Source of the DNA: DASSBQ01 sp040981125
GTDB lineage: Bacteria; Nitrospirota; Nitrospiria; Nitrospirales; Nitrospiraceae
Assembly (NCBI GenBank): GCA_040981125.1
Contig: JANRMQ010000011.1
Span: 1 to 64,000, forward strand
Direction: 5' to 3'
Length of the DNA stretch: 64,000 bases
The notes under the pieces are model-generated. The model was given only the letters and a program-made list of their open reading frames with translations, was not told the DNA's origin and did not search any database. Below are positions 27,850-36,437 of this stretch, piece after piece (position 1 is the first letter of the stretch; every line of letters begins with the position of its first letter). Both the position numbers and the translations under genes were made by a program.

Positions 27850-27877
27850 TTGACTCTAATGAATTGAGGCTTAAAAT
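27850..27877 (+). promoter_or_regulatory. Near-consensus sigma-70-type promoter directly abutting the cupredoxin start
   Basis: TTGACT (27850-27855), 16 bases, TAAAAT (27872-27877). Transcription would start at about 27884-27885, on the first base of the ATG at 27885, implying a leaderless mRNA. Confidence 0.6.
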
Positions 27878-27884
27878 AACCAGT

Positions 27885-28256
27885 ATGCTTATGCGCACGC
27901 TTCTCATGTCGGCGGTCCTGTTATTGGGGGTTTGGCCTTCAGGCGCCACACCACCACAAGGTCGCGTCCTGATGGACAGTGGATCGCCCTATTACGTGCC
28001 CGCAGCGGTGACGGTGACAAGCGGAGCTTCTATCCGATGGGACAATCCGACTCCTACACACCATACGGTTACCCATGATGGATGCTTTGAAGAAGGAGAC
28101 CGGTGCAGTTTTGATTCCGGAGCCGTTGACCCCGCAGGCAGCTATACCATTCCGAATCTCCCTCCCGGTCGTTATCCCTATCAATGCCGGATTCATCCCA
28201 TCATGCGGGGAATGATCATTGTGACCGAGGCGGCCGCCCTTCCGTCTCAAACGTAA
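27885..28256 (+). CDS. Exported cupredoxin (plastocyanin/azurin-like blue copper protein)
   Basis: A 123-residue protein with a signal peptide (cleavage after SGA, about residue 21) and a single cupredoxin fold. The copper ligands are visible: a His in THHTVTH (59/60), then Cys101, His104 and Met107 in YPYQCRIHPIM. It probably carries electrons in the periplasm. A longer frame from 27825 is open but the promoter at 27850-27877 would exclude it. ATG 27891 is an alternative start. No ribosome site is placed correctly for either. Confidence 0.85.
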   Translation: MLMRTLLMSAVLLLGVWPSGATPPQGRVLMDSGSPYYVPAAVTVTSGASIRWDNPTPTHHTVTHDGCFEEGDRCSFDSGAVDPAGSYTIPNLPPGRYPYQCRIHPIMRGMIIVTEAAALPSQT

Positions 28257-28436
28257 TTCTCCGAACATTTCCCGATTTCGCAACTTCGTTCAGCTTCCTC
28301 TGCTCATCCTCTCTGCTGAGTTCCTTACCCGCGTTTTGAGGTCACGCCACCGGTTTGAGTACCATGGTGTTCCCGGAATCAAGAGGGCGCTGGTTCTTGC
28401 AGGTCACCGGGGCCCTCGTGTAGTCTCCTATCGCCT

Positions 28437-29927
28437 ATGAAACCAGCGGCCGCAGTCCAGGAACCGATTCGTCTGGCCGGAGAGATTCTCCATCTCAGGG
28501 CCTGGCGAATTCCCGATCTTGTAGCCTACCAGCACTCGTATGATGAGTGGTGGTTGGCTCCTCTTGACGACAATTATCCGCTCGTTCGGGTCAATCGCAC
28601 CGGGATTGAGATGCTGGGCGCCATGAACGGCCACATCACGGTCGGCGCCTTGGTGGAAAAGTACGGCGACAAGATCTGCGGTCCGGACGGCCAACCAGGC
28701 ACCTGGCATTTGGAACGGTGGTCGCTCCCCAATTACTCATTGTGTTATCTCGGATCAGAAGCCCCCGGAGGCCATCGGCACAAGGCCAAGTGGGATGTCC
28801 TGCTCCAACAGATCCGCGAAGGCTGGTCGGGTGAGGCGGCATTCGAAGGGGAAGATCACTTGGAAGAGTTCCACGTCCACGAACTGAAGGAAAGCGGAGA
28901 AGACGACGGGCACTTCGATTTGGTCGAAACCACCGTCTCTCATCTGTTTCGGGAACCGAGCGACGCGCTGGGAGGCTCAACCTACGGTCGCCTGCTTATG
29001 AGACAACTGCGCCGCCTCGGCTGGTTCAAGCCCAAGCCGAAAGTCATTCTCGAGGTCGGAGGGGGTCTGGGTTATGTGGCTCGCGAATTAGGACAGGAAC
29101 TCTTGCCGTTCGAGAAACAAGGGATTCAGTACGTGTCCTTGGACGTGACCCGGCCGTTCCTTAAGTTGCAGGTCAATCGCGCCCGCGCAGGAGGCTGGAC
29201 ATGCAGCGGCGCCCAGGCAAACGGCGAGTCCTTGCCTTTCAAAGACGGGATCATTGACCTGGTGATCGACAACGAAAACATGGCGGACATGACGCCGGTC
29301 AAATTATCGAAGCGCGAGCTACAGCAAGACAAAGGGGACACAGCCCAACATCAGGAAGCATTGGATTGGATCAGACGCCTGCGCTTGCCATTAGGCAATG
29401 ACTTACCGGACGAGGTGATCTTCAATCTTGGTCCGATTCGGTTTGTCGCTGAGCTGTGGCGGGTGCTCAGGCCGGGCGGTCGGGCATTCCTCACCGAGTT
29501 CGGAATTGAAGAGGGTTGGCCGGCTCCCGTCAAGCTGCCCCATCACACAGAATATGAAGTCCAATACAGCCATCTACGCCAGGCTGTCCGCTGGCTCGGT
29601 TTTCAAGAGCGGTATGTGCCGCTTCCACAATTTCTCGCGATCAAACCGGACATCAAAGTGCTCTGCACCGGCGCCGCTTACACCATCCAGCGGTTCTGCG
29701 AGGCCCTAGGAAAGCCCTTCGCCGTGCGCGCCTATACCGAGCAGGAACTCACGCGAACGCTCGGGGACATGCTGCCCAAGCTACAGGGCTGCCACTATCA
29801 TGACATCTCCGATCCCGCCTGGTTCGGCTTGATCGACTTCAAAGTGCTGCTCCTCGAAAAGCCGGGCGGCGCGCCACAGACGACCTTCACGGAGCAGAAG
29901 GGTTTTCGCTGGTACTCGCAAAGGTAG
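28437..29927 (+). CDS. SAM-dependent methyltransferase with PqqD-like N-terminal domain
   Basis: A 496-residue protein. Residues about 25-85 resemble a PqqD-like peptide-binding (RRE) fold: a strand with YPLVRVNRTGIEMLGAMNGHITVGALVEKYG. Residues about 195-345 form a class I methyltransferase: motif I VILEVGGGLGYVARELG, the acidic strand 2 QYVSLDVTRP, motif around LPFKDGIIDLVIDNENMADM and post-motif WRVLRPGGRAFLTEFG. The C-terminal 120 residues are unassigned. Whether it modifies a peptide, a lipid or a small molecule is unknown. No precursor peptide or radical-SAM gene is adjacent. Confidence 0.75.
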   Translation: MKPAAAVQEPIRLAGEILHLRAWRIPDLVAYQHSYDEWWLAPLDDNYPLVRVNRTGIEMLGAMNGHITVGALVEKYGDKICGPDGQPGTWHLERWSLPNYSLCYLGSEAPGGHRHKAKWDVLLQQIREGWSGEAAFEGEDHLEEFHVHELKESGEDDGHFDLVETTVSHLFREPSDALGGSTYGRLLMRQLRRLGWFKPKPKVILEVGGGLGYVARELGQELLPFEKQGIQYVSLDVTRPFLKLQVNRARAGGWTCSGAQANGESLPFKDGIIDLVIDNENMADMTPVKLSKRELQQDKGDTAQHQEALDWIRRLRLPLGNDLPDEVIFNLGPIRFVAELWRVLRPGGRAFLTEFGIEEGWPAPVKLPHHTEYEVQYSHLRQAVRWLGFQERYVPLPQFLAIKPDIKVLCTGAAYTIQRFCEALGKPFAVRAYTEQELTRTLGDMLPKLQGCHYHDISDPAWFGLIDFKVLLLEKPGGAPQTTFTEQKGFRWYSQR

Positions 29928-30402
29928 AACACCTTTTCGGCTTTGTCCTAAACCAGACACAAAAGTAGACCTGATTTCAATCCTCCACTTCGTACAGGAA
30001 CTTGCCAGGGCGCGACAGTGCCTCCGCTCGAAGACAGGGCGGCGTGGACCGCTCGAACACTCCGCGACCGCTTGGCACCTGAACTTGCTGCGGCCCTCGC
30101 TTCGCTGACCGCATCTTCGAACAGCAGGTGCCACCAGGACGCGGCCGCTTCCGCTGAGCGGTGGCCACGCCGCCCTGATAGCGCTTCATCACTGTCCCGC
30201 CCTGGCGATCACGCCCTTCGGACAAATTGAACCCTCCCCCGCTGCTGTGCTCCGCGTTCAAGAAACAGACAACGAACTGCGGCTCGATGCTGCTCATGCG
30301 AGAGCGTCGTCTATCAGAAGCTTTGACGACCGATCGCCATTTTGAACAGGAAGGATTTATTGCGTTACTCCGCGCTCAATAGATATCTGGAGAGGACCTG
30401 AA
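29928..30402. other. Intergenic stretch of 475 bases dominated by a palindromic element
   Basis: No protein gene is supported here. The central 201 bases are the inverted-repeat element at 30005-30205; the flanks hold no recognised promoter, tRNA or terminator. Open frames across it follow the repeat. Confidence 0.6.
30005..30205. repeat. Long inverted-repeat element (architecture class C)
   Basis: Outer arms CCAGGGCGCGACAGTG (30005-30020) and CACTGTCCCGCCCTGG (30190-30205) pair with one mismatch. Second arms at 30035-30054 (CAGGGCGGCGTGGACCGCTC) and 30156-30177 pair almost completely, and the inner GGCACCTG/CAGGTGCC arms enclose the core. The core contains CTTCGAACAG, also present in reverse complement in the class A elements. 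Length 201 bases, as in class A. Confidence 0.75.
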
Positions 30403-30600
30403 CTAAGAAGGAGTCTGTCGCCATGCCTGCTCTTTCGTCCGCCTGATGTCCCGCATGACCTCCACCATGCCGCGATTATCAGAGGCCCCTTGTTGCAAGA
30501 CGGCCTGACGCAGAGCTAATGCCAATTCCGTCAACTCAATGGCCCGGCGCAGGTTATCGGCAATCCGCGCATTCTCAATGTCGTCGTGCGGTCGTTGCAT
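30403..30600 (-). CDS. Small hypothetical protein, 65 residues
   Basis: A short soluble, helical protein with Leu-rich heptads (LRRAIELTELALALRQAVLQQ), likely a coiled coil. It lies downstream of the broken RES gene on the same strand but 178 bases away. No family recognised; coding status moderate. Confidence 0.45.
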   Translation of the reverse strand: MQRPHDDIENARIADNLRRAIELTELALALRQAVLQQGASDNRGMVEVMRDIRRTKEQAWRQTPS

Positions 30601-30778
30601 GGCGGTCTATGAAAGCAGAGAGTAAGGATCTCCAACGCAGGGTGTTCAAGAGCTATCGCGGATCCAGCAACTCATTGTGCAACCTCATCGCGGATGCGAT
30701 CTGGTAAGGGTTACCATGAATCGAATGTGGCAAGGCCTGGACCACACGGTTTCCGGAGGTTTTATAATAAGTACTGGG

Positions 30779-31646
30779 TCACGATGATGGCTCCCAGTTG
30801 AGACTTCCATCAGGATTGATGGACTTCAGCGTAGCTAACACTTGCCAATCAAAGATCCCATAACCAAAGACATCTGTAATTTCGATGACTTGTGTCTCGG
30901 CCGGGACAGCCCGCATTTTTGATTTGAAGGCTTCCGCTCGAACGGCGAAATTAGTTCCGTGTCGGAAGGCAACGCTGGGATAGACGATGCCGTCAATTCG
31001 CGCCGGCAGCATACCAGAGTTGAACAATACGTCTGCAACGGCGCTTGTTACCTTATAGTCCGTCTGGGTCATTGCCGGTTTAATAAATTCATCCGCCACA
31101 AATGCGTCAAACAAGGCAAATATTCCCCAATCCTGCCTGGCGAGAATTTCTTGATACCTTTCCAGATCGCTCGATCGCATGACCGAGATAGGTTTGACCG
31201 ACGCGTCGATAATAATCGAGTTCTCCAATAGGAACCAACTGACACTCTCCAGGCAGTTTAAAAGTCGAGACAACATATTGTTCCTTCAATTCCGCTCTAG
31301 TTTCAGCGAGCGCTGTGTCTTTATAGAGAGACCAATAACCAACAGGTCGCCTTGGTTGGTGACAGCGTCCGTATGCAGTCGCTTTGCCGGGGGGAGGGTG
31401 TCCGAGATCCTCTAGTGACTTGAACCAGCCCCCTCTGTTTTCTAGCGGCCTGACACGATGAAGGGAAAGATCTTCTGCCATTGAATACATCTGATACAAC
31501 CCATGCCTATGACAAGCAGACATGATCACAGAAACCATAAGATGAATACGGTCGCGAGACAGACGTTCCTTTGCACCTCCCAGCAGTTGCTCAACTATCC
31601 CCAGCGCCCCATCTTTGGTAAAACCCAAATCTGGAGAATCTACCAT
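30779..31646 (-). pseudogene. RES-domain (NAD+-degrading toxin-like) gene with a frameshift
   Basis: Two overlapping minus-strand frames make one protein. The first (31646-31107) runs from ATG 31646 to a RES core start (ARGxRP-type segment PRRPVGYWSLYKDTALAETRAEL, then QLVPIGELDYYRRVGQTYLGHAIERS) and then loses sense. The second carries on from SDLERYQEILARQDWGIFALFDAFVADEFI to the RES C-terminus (TSAVADVLFNSGMLPARIDGIVYPS). The switch falls at about 31165-31180, within GCGATCGAGCGATC, where a short repeat could have slipped. RES toxins degrade NAD+ and pair with Xre-type antitoxins; no such antitoxin is visible. An intact version would be about 285-290 residues. A sequencing error cannot be excluded. 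Confidence 0.65.
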
Positions 31647-32078
31647 GCCGACAAACTCACTCTAGAATGCCATGTGCCGCCGCCCTGGTACTGCACACTG
31701 CAAGCAGAAAATAGGAGGACCATTCGCTACCATTCCGAACGCCATTTTGATACGCCGATGCAATGCACTAGTCAACATTGATGGGACCTTAGCGAACGCC
31801 AGGTCTGCCAAAGACTGGTTTTAAGTTGTTGATTCCCGTTCGCCCCGTGAAGGCCGTCCGAGGAGCGGACGATACTTTACGGGCGTGGCCGCGCTGATGT
31901 GTGAAGCGGCAGTACGTCCGAGGCCCGCTCCGACGGCCTGTCGCATCAGGCCGTCGGAGAGCGGACGCTCTCGCTGCGGAATGAGATGCGCCGCCATCAA
32001 TCCTCCTTCCCTTTGGCTGGAACGGATGCGCGCAGAGGTGTGGCCGCGGCGCGCCTCACTTAGTATGAGAACAAATGG
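31647..32078. other. Gene-free stretch with strong GC-rich secondary structure
   Basis: No coding frame is convincing. The most notable structure is a 13-base perfect stem, CTCCGACGGCCTG (31928-31940) with CAGGCCGTCGGAG (31947-31959), loop TCGCAT. Related segments CGTCCGAG and GAGCGGACG recur on both sides. The minus-strand frame across 31821-32276 reads through this and the next element and is not taken as a gene. Confidence 0.5.
31928..31959. terminator. Perfect 13-bp stem-loop
   Basis: CTCCGACGGCCTG / CAGGCCGTCGGAG with a six-base loop. No T-run follows on either strand, so it is a strong hairpin of unknown role rather than a standard intrinsic terminator. Confidence 0.5.
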
Positions 32079-32269
32079 ATGGTGAGTCGTGCGTCGCGAA
32101 TCGCGCGGAGGCTCGGGCCCCGCACTTGCCGAGCAGGCGCGGTCGCAGAGCGACGGCGAGCACTGTTCGACGTTCCGTTGCGAAGGACAATGGAACGAGT
32201 TGCGCAGCCGAGCAGATGCGAGGCTTAGGTGCGGTCGAGTCATAGCGCTGAGCAGGCAGGACTCACCAT
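32079..32269. repeat. Structured repeat element, family A, copy 3
   Basis: Outer arms ATGGTGAGTCGTGC (32079-32092) and GCAGGACTCACCAT (32256-32269) pair with one mismatch. Inside are hairpin GTCGC (32142-32146)/GCGAC (32150-32154) and hairpin CGTTCCGTTG (32171-32180)/CAATGGAACG (32188-32197). It shares CCGCACTTGCCGAGCAG, GACGGCGAGCACTGTTCGA and TTGCGCAGCCGAGCAGATGC with the copies at 49511 and 51019. Unlike those copies it is not next to a stop codon; the ppx gene ends 170 bases away. Confidence 0.8.
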
Positions 32270-32439
32270 TCAGCATTCATCGCATCGCGGCCCACACCGG
32301 CTGGGCGCGCCGTTCGTCAGCCAAGGGTCATTCCGTCTACAGTAGCGCGGTGAGCCGGCACAGAGCGGCATCTTTCTCAAACGGCCTCCTCATACCCCTT
32401 TTTGATCTCATGGAAGATCGCAAGACAGATCGGCTTCAT

Positions 32440-33417
32440 CTATTGTCTCATTCGATTCGCCAGATCGATCAACACCCCTTCCCGCAAGCCCAAGTCGCTC
32501 ACGAGGACGCTTCTCACATCCACTGTCTCCAGCACGGTTCGCAGGATGATGGCGCCTGCGGCAATCACTTCCTCACGGCCCGGTTCCAACCCCGGCATCC
32601 CTGCCCGCTGCGCCTTCGACCGGCAGAGCAACCGCTGTTCCAGTTCTTTAACCGTTTCTAATACCAGCGTATAATTATGAATCCTTGCCGGTTCGTAGAC
32701 GGGTAATTCCTGGGCCATCGCGGCAAGCGACGTAATCGTCCCGGCCGTACCGACAAAGGCACTGCCCGCCGACCTAGGCATATCGGCAACTGCCGCCGCC
32801 GTCTCGTTCCGCACCCATTCCCGCGCCCGGTCAATCTCTTCGAGCGCCGGCGGATCATGATGCAACAGGCGCTCGCTTAATCTCACCACTCCGATATCAA
32901 TGGAACGCACGACCGGCGGTTTGCCCGGCCGATCCAGAATGAATTCCGTGCTGCCGCCGCCGATGTCCAACGCGAGCATATCGGCCACACCGGACGGCAG
33001 ACCGGAGCGGATCCCCAGCATCGTCCGCCGGGCCTCCTCATCCCCGGTGATCAGTTCGACATCAACTCCAACCTCACGTTTGACCCGATCAAGAAACTCA
33101 TTACGATTCACGGCATCACGCACTGCACTGGTCGCCACCGCCGTGACAGCATCGGCATGATACTCGTCGATCATCTGGCGCCATTCCTTCAACGTCGCGA
33201 TCACTCGCTCCATCGCGTCGGGATGAAGCCGGCGACCCCCATCGACGCCTTGGCCAAGTCGAAGGATACGGCGCTCCGATCGGAGTTCCTTCAACCGGCC
33301 GGCCGGCGGGCATTCCGCAATCAGCAAACGACAAGTCAGTGTGCCGATATCGATTCCGGCGAGAACTCTTGGCGAAACGGCCGGCGATGAGGTCATGTGG
33401 TGAGTGTCACTGTCCAT
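32440..33417 (-). CDS. ppx: Ppx/GppA phosphatase family protein
   Basis: A 325-residue sugar-kinase/actin-fold phosphatase. Phosphate-binding loop 1 is LAGIDIGTLTCRLLI near residue 19, and the second nucleotide-binding loop is LALDIGGGSTEFI near 145. EAIATSAVRDAVNR-type motif (TAVATSAVRDA) is present. Members hydrolyse inorganic polyphosphate or pppGpp to ppGpp; the short single-module form here does not decide between them. The start at 33417 overlaps the upstream gene by 11 bases; an ATG seven codons further in is an alternative. Confidence 0.88.
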   Translation of the reverse strand: MDSDTHHMTSSPAVSPRVLAGIDIGTLTCRLLIAECPPAGRLKELRSERRILRLGQGVDGGRRLHPDAMERVIATLKEWRQMIDEYHADAVTAVATSAVRDAVNRNEFLDRVKREVGVDVELITGDEEARRTMLGIRSGLPSGVADMLALDIGGGSTEFILDRPGKPPVVRSIDIGVVRLSERLLHHDPPALEEIDRAREWVRNETAAAVADMPRSAGSAFVGTAGTITSLAAMAQELPVYEPARIHNYTLVLETVKELEQRLLCRSKAQRAGMPGLEPGREEVIAAGAIILRTVLETVDVRSVLVSDLGLREGVLIDLANRMRQ

Positions 33418-33736
33418 CGACAGAAATATCGTTCATCTCCAGCAAGAGCTTGGTTCGCTCATCTTGCAACGCCCTGGCTTGCTTCATGAGACGGCCGACC
33501 TCCCCGTCGTAGAGGATCCGTTCCATCGCCTCCCCGCGGTCATGTAATTCCAAGGTCCGCTCACCGAGGTCGCCATATACATCCTCAAGCTGTTGGTCGA
33601 CCTTGCGGAGTTCCAGTCGATAGCGAAGGAGTTCGGTCTCTTCGAGCGCACGATTGGCGGCTTGGGCCGTCCCATGGCGGAGCGTCGCCCATCCGGCTTT
33701 CAAATCGTGCTTCAGGCGTTGAATCAATTCCAACAT
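33407..33736 (-). CDS. Small coiled-coil protein of unknown function
   Basis: A 109-residue, almost entirely helical protein with long charged coiled-coil stretches (LLRYRLELRKVDQQLEDVYGDLGER and GRLMKQARALQDERTKLLLEMN). No signal peptide. It sits between recG (12-base gap) and ppx (11-base overlap) and is probably co-transcribed with both. Function unknown. Confidence 0.7.
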   Translation of the reverse strand: MLELIQRLKHDLKAGWATLRHGTAQAANRALEETELLRYRLELRKVDQQLEDVYGDLGERTLELHDRGEAMERILYDGEVGRLMKQARALQDERTKLLLEMNDISVDGQ

Positions 33737-33748
33737 GAGTTGGGAGAC

Positions 33749-36289
33749 TTAGCTGACGAACCCCAGATCAAGCTTTGTCCGCCAGCGTCGCAGCATTCCT
33801 GTTTTGAGCCTCCGATGGTGCGGAGCGCGCAAGTGAGGATCTTCTTCGAGCAGGGCGAAGGCGGCGCGGCGGGCTTGCTGCAAGAGGTCTGCATCGCGTA
33901 TCAGATCGGCTGCCTTGAACTCGGGCAAGCCCCATTGCCGCAGTCCGAACCATTCGCCCGGTCCTCTGATGCGCAAGTCTTCTTCCGCCATGCTGAATCC
34001 GTCGTTCGACTTGACCATCGCTTCCAACCGCTGCCGGGCAATCGAAGCTTCCTCCCCTGTGTCCGGAACTCGTCCGGCTTGGCTCGGACGCCGATATCCG
34101 GCTGTCGTGGACATCAACAGACAATAGGACTGATGCCCGCTGCGGCCGACACGCCCTCTCAGCTGATGCAGTTGCGCGAGCCCGAACCGATCGGCATGTT
34201 CAATGACCATGACGGTCGCATTCGGAACATCGACGCCGACTTCAATGACGGTGGTGGCGACAAGGATATCGATCTCGCCGGCCTGAAAGGCCTTCATTGT
34301 CCGCTCCTTCTCGCCGGACGCCATCCGGCCGTGAAGCAGGCCGACTCGAAAGTCGGGAAAATCTTCCCTTTGCAGACGATCGGCCGCCTGGAGCGCCGCC
34401 TTCAGATCGACCTTTTCCGATTCTTCCACCAGCGGATACACGAAGTACGCCTGACGATGGGCTCTGACTTCATCGCGGACAATTTGCCACGCCCGGCCGC
34501 GTTGGCCGTCGGCAAACAGCCAGGTCCGCACCGGCCTCCGCCCCGGCGGCAATGCGTCAATGATGGATACATCAAGATCTCCGTAGACCGTCATGGCAAG
34601 AGTCCGAGGGATCGGCGTAGCGGTCATCACCAAGACGTCGGGCCGGTACCCCTTCTCCATCAAGGTTTTCCGCTGGAGCACGCCGAACTTATGCTGTTCG
34701 TCGATGACGGCAAGCCCAAGATCGGTGAATCGTACGTCTTGCTGAATGAGCGCATGCGTTCCAATGGCAACCTGGGCCGTTCCGTTTTCCAACATGCGCA
34801 ATCCTTCCGCTCGGCCTTTGGATCGCTTTCCGCCCGTAACAAGGATCGGCCGGAGCCCCAACGCTTCCACGATCGGCTTGAGATTGGTGAAATGTTGTTC
34901 CGCCAGGATTTCGGTGGGCACCATGAAGGCCGCTTGGTAACCGGATCCACAAGCCATGACGATGGCGTGAAGCGCGACCATCGTTTTCCCGGACCCGACA
35001 TCGCCTTGCAGCAGGCGATTCATCGGCCGTGAGGACACCATATCGGCCTGGATTTCGCCGAATGCCCGTTCTTGAGCCGATGTCAATTTGAAAGGCAAGA
35101 GCCGCAATAACCGATTCAAGAGCGGCGTATGCGGATCGAACCGCATGGTTTTCTCTTCTTCTTTCACCCGGCGCCGCCGGATCGCCAGGGCCATCTGAAG
35201 CAGGAATAGCTCTTCGAAAGCCAACCGCCGTTGCGCCCGCGAAAGGCCCTTGTCGAGCAGCGCCACATCCGTCCCCGGAGAAGGAAAATGCGTTTCTTCC
35301 AACGCCTGTCGGATGGGCAGCAGACGATGTCCGGCGCGAATCCGGACCGGCAGCACCTCCTCACAATCGCCGCCGAATTCGTCGAGCAGAGTCCTCGTCA
35401 ACATCCGCATCTGTCTTGAACTCCACCCTTTGGTCTCGTGATAAATCGGGACGATCCGTCCGGCATGCAAGGTCGTCTCGACCTCTTCTCCGATGCCTTC
35501 GCAGTGACTGACGTCCATCCGTAGATTGAGCCACCCTCGATTGCCGGCAATGATGCGACCCACTAGAAGAAGACGCGCGCCTGCCTTGACCACCTCTTCC
35601 ATATACGGTTGATTGAACAGCACGATTTGAAGGCGACCGGTGCCGTCATCAATGACGGACTCCAACACAGCCATACGGCGAAACCGCGATCGTGTTGCAA
35701 CCACCTCCACAACTACACCGCACACCGTCGCCGCCATCCCCGGCAATAGATCTTTGATTGCCGTGATTTTTGAACGGTCCTCATACCGCCACGGCACATT
35801 CCACAAGGCCTCCTCGATTGTCTTTACGCCGAGCCGTTCCAGCAGCCTCGTCCGTTTCGGGCCCACTCCCTTCGCGAACTGGATTGGAAACTCCCACAGA
35901 GGCCGGGCCGCTCGGCTCATCGACTGTGCAGGCTCACAATCCTTGTCCATGGGCGTGTCATGCCGCGGCCGCTTTTCCGCTTCGCCGGTTTGCAGGCGTG
36001 CAATGAGCCCCCGTGCCTGCTTTAACCGTTCGCGTTGCTGTTCAATAGAAAGCCCGGCATGAAAATCCACGAACAAATTACGCAACAGAAGCAATTCTGT
36101 TTCGATGGCGCGGGAATAGGTCCGTTCGGCCAGCGCGGCAATTACTTGAGCCGACACGAATTGTTCAAGATTCGCGAGAGCCCCGAGATGGGCATAGGAG
36201 TCCCGGCACGCAAATTCGATCGGTCGAGCTACCCGTTGCAAAAAAGCGTGAAGACGCTCAGGGAGGACGGTCGTGGGACAACGAGGCAT
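33749..36289 (-). CDS. recG: ATP-dependent DNA helicase RecG
   Basis: About 846 residues when the ATG at 36289 is used; a TTG 13 codons upstream (36328) is also possible. RecG reverses stalled replication forks and processes Holliday junctions. The first ~130 residues are a helical extension seen in some RecG proteins. The wedge OB-fold domain follows (KITAIKDLLPGMAATVCGVVVEV), then helicase motifs: Walker A GDVGSGKTMVA, DEQH box VIDEQHKFG, motif III MTATPIPRTLA and motif VI QLRGRVGRSGHQSYC. The C-terminal segment matches the RecG tail. Confidence 0.95.
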   Translation of the reverse strand: MPRCPTTVLPERLHAFLQRVARPIEFACRDSYAHLGALANLEQFVSAQVIAALAERTYSRAIETELLLLRNLFVDFHAGLSIEQQRERLKQARGLIARLQTGEAEKRPRHDTPMDKDCEPAQSMSRAARPLWEFPIQFAKGVGPKRTRLLERLGVKTIEEALWNVPWRYEDRSKITAIKDLLPGMAATVCGVVVEVVATRSRFRRMAVLESVIDDGTGRLQIVLFNQPYMEEVVKAGARLLLVGRIIAGNRGWLNLRMDVSHCEGIGEEVETTLHAGRIVPIYHETKGWSSRQMRMLTRTLLDEFGGDCEEVLPVRIRAGHRLLPIRQALEETHFPSPGTDVALLDKGLSRAQRRLAFEELFLLQMALAIRRRRVKEEEKTMRFDPHTPLLNRLLRLLPFKLTSAQERAFGEIQADMVSSRPMNRLLQGDVGSGKTMVALHAIVMACGSGYQAAFMVPTEILAEQHFTNLKPIVEALGLRPILVTGGKRSKGRAEGLRMLENGTAQVAIGTHALIQQDVRFTDLGLAVIDEQHKFGVLQRKTLMEKGYRPDVLVMTATPIPRTLAMTVYGDLDVSIIDALPPGRRPVRTWLFADGQRGRAWQIVRDEVRAHRQAYFVYPLVEESEKVDLKAALQAADRLQREDFPDFRVGLLHGRMASGEKERTMKAFQAGEIDILVATTVIEVGVDVPNATVMVIEHADRFGLAQLHQLRGRVGRSGHQSYCLLMSTTAGYRRPSQAGRVPDTGEEASIARQRLEAMVKSNDGFSMAEEDLRIRGPGEWFGLRQWGLPEFKAADLIRDADLLQQARRAAFALLEEDPHLRAPHHRRLKTGMLRRWRTKLDLGFVS

Positions 36290-36437
36290 CCTGGCGCGGA
36301 TCGTATCATACCCATTCCGTCGCCTCAATCCGCTGTGACAGCCCAGGCGGCCACTTGCAGGCTTTCCGGACTTTTCTTGGCGGGCCTTGTCACGAATGAT
36401 ACAGTCAGTCTCGTCATCTTATTTCTTAGGGTCCATT

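Noticed and set aside
31821..32276. 151-residue minus-strand open frame
   Set aside because: It reads straight through family-A copy 3 and the GC-rich hairpins; similar frames arise in the other copies (for example 49507-49713) simply because the DNA repeats.
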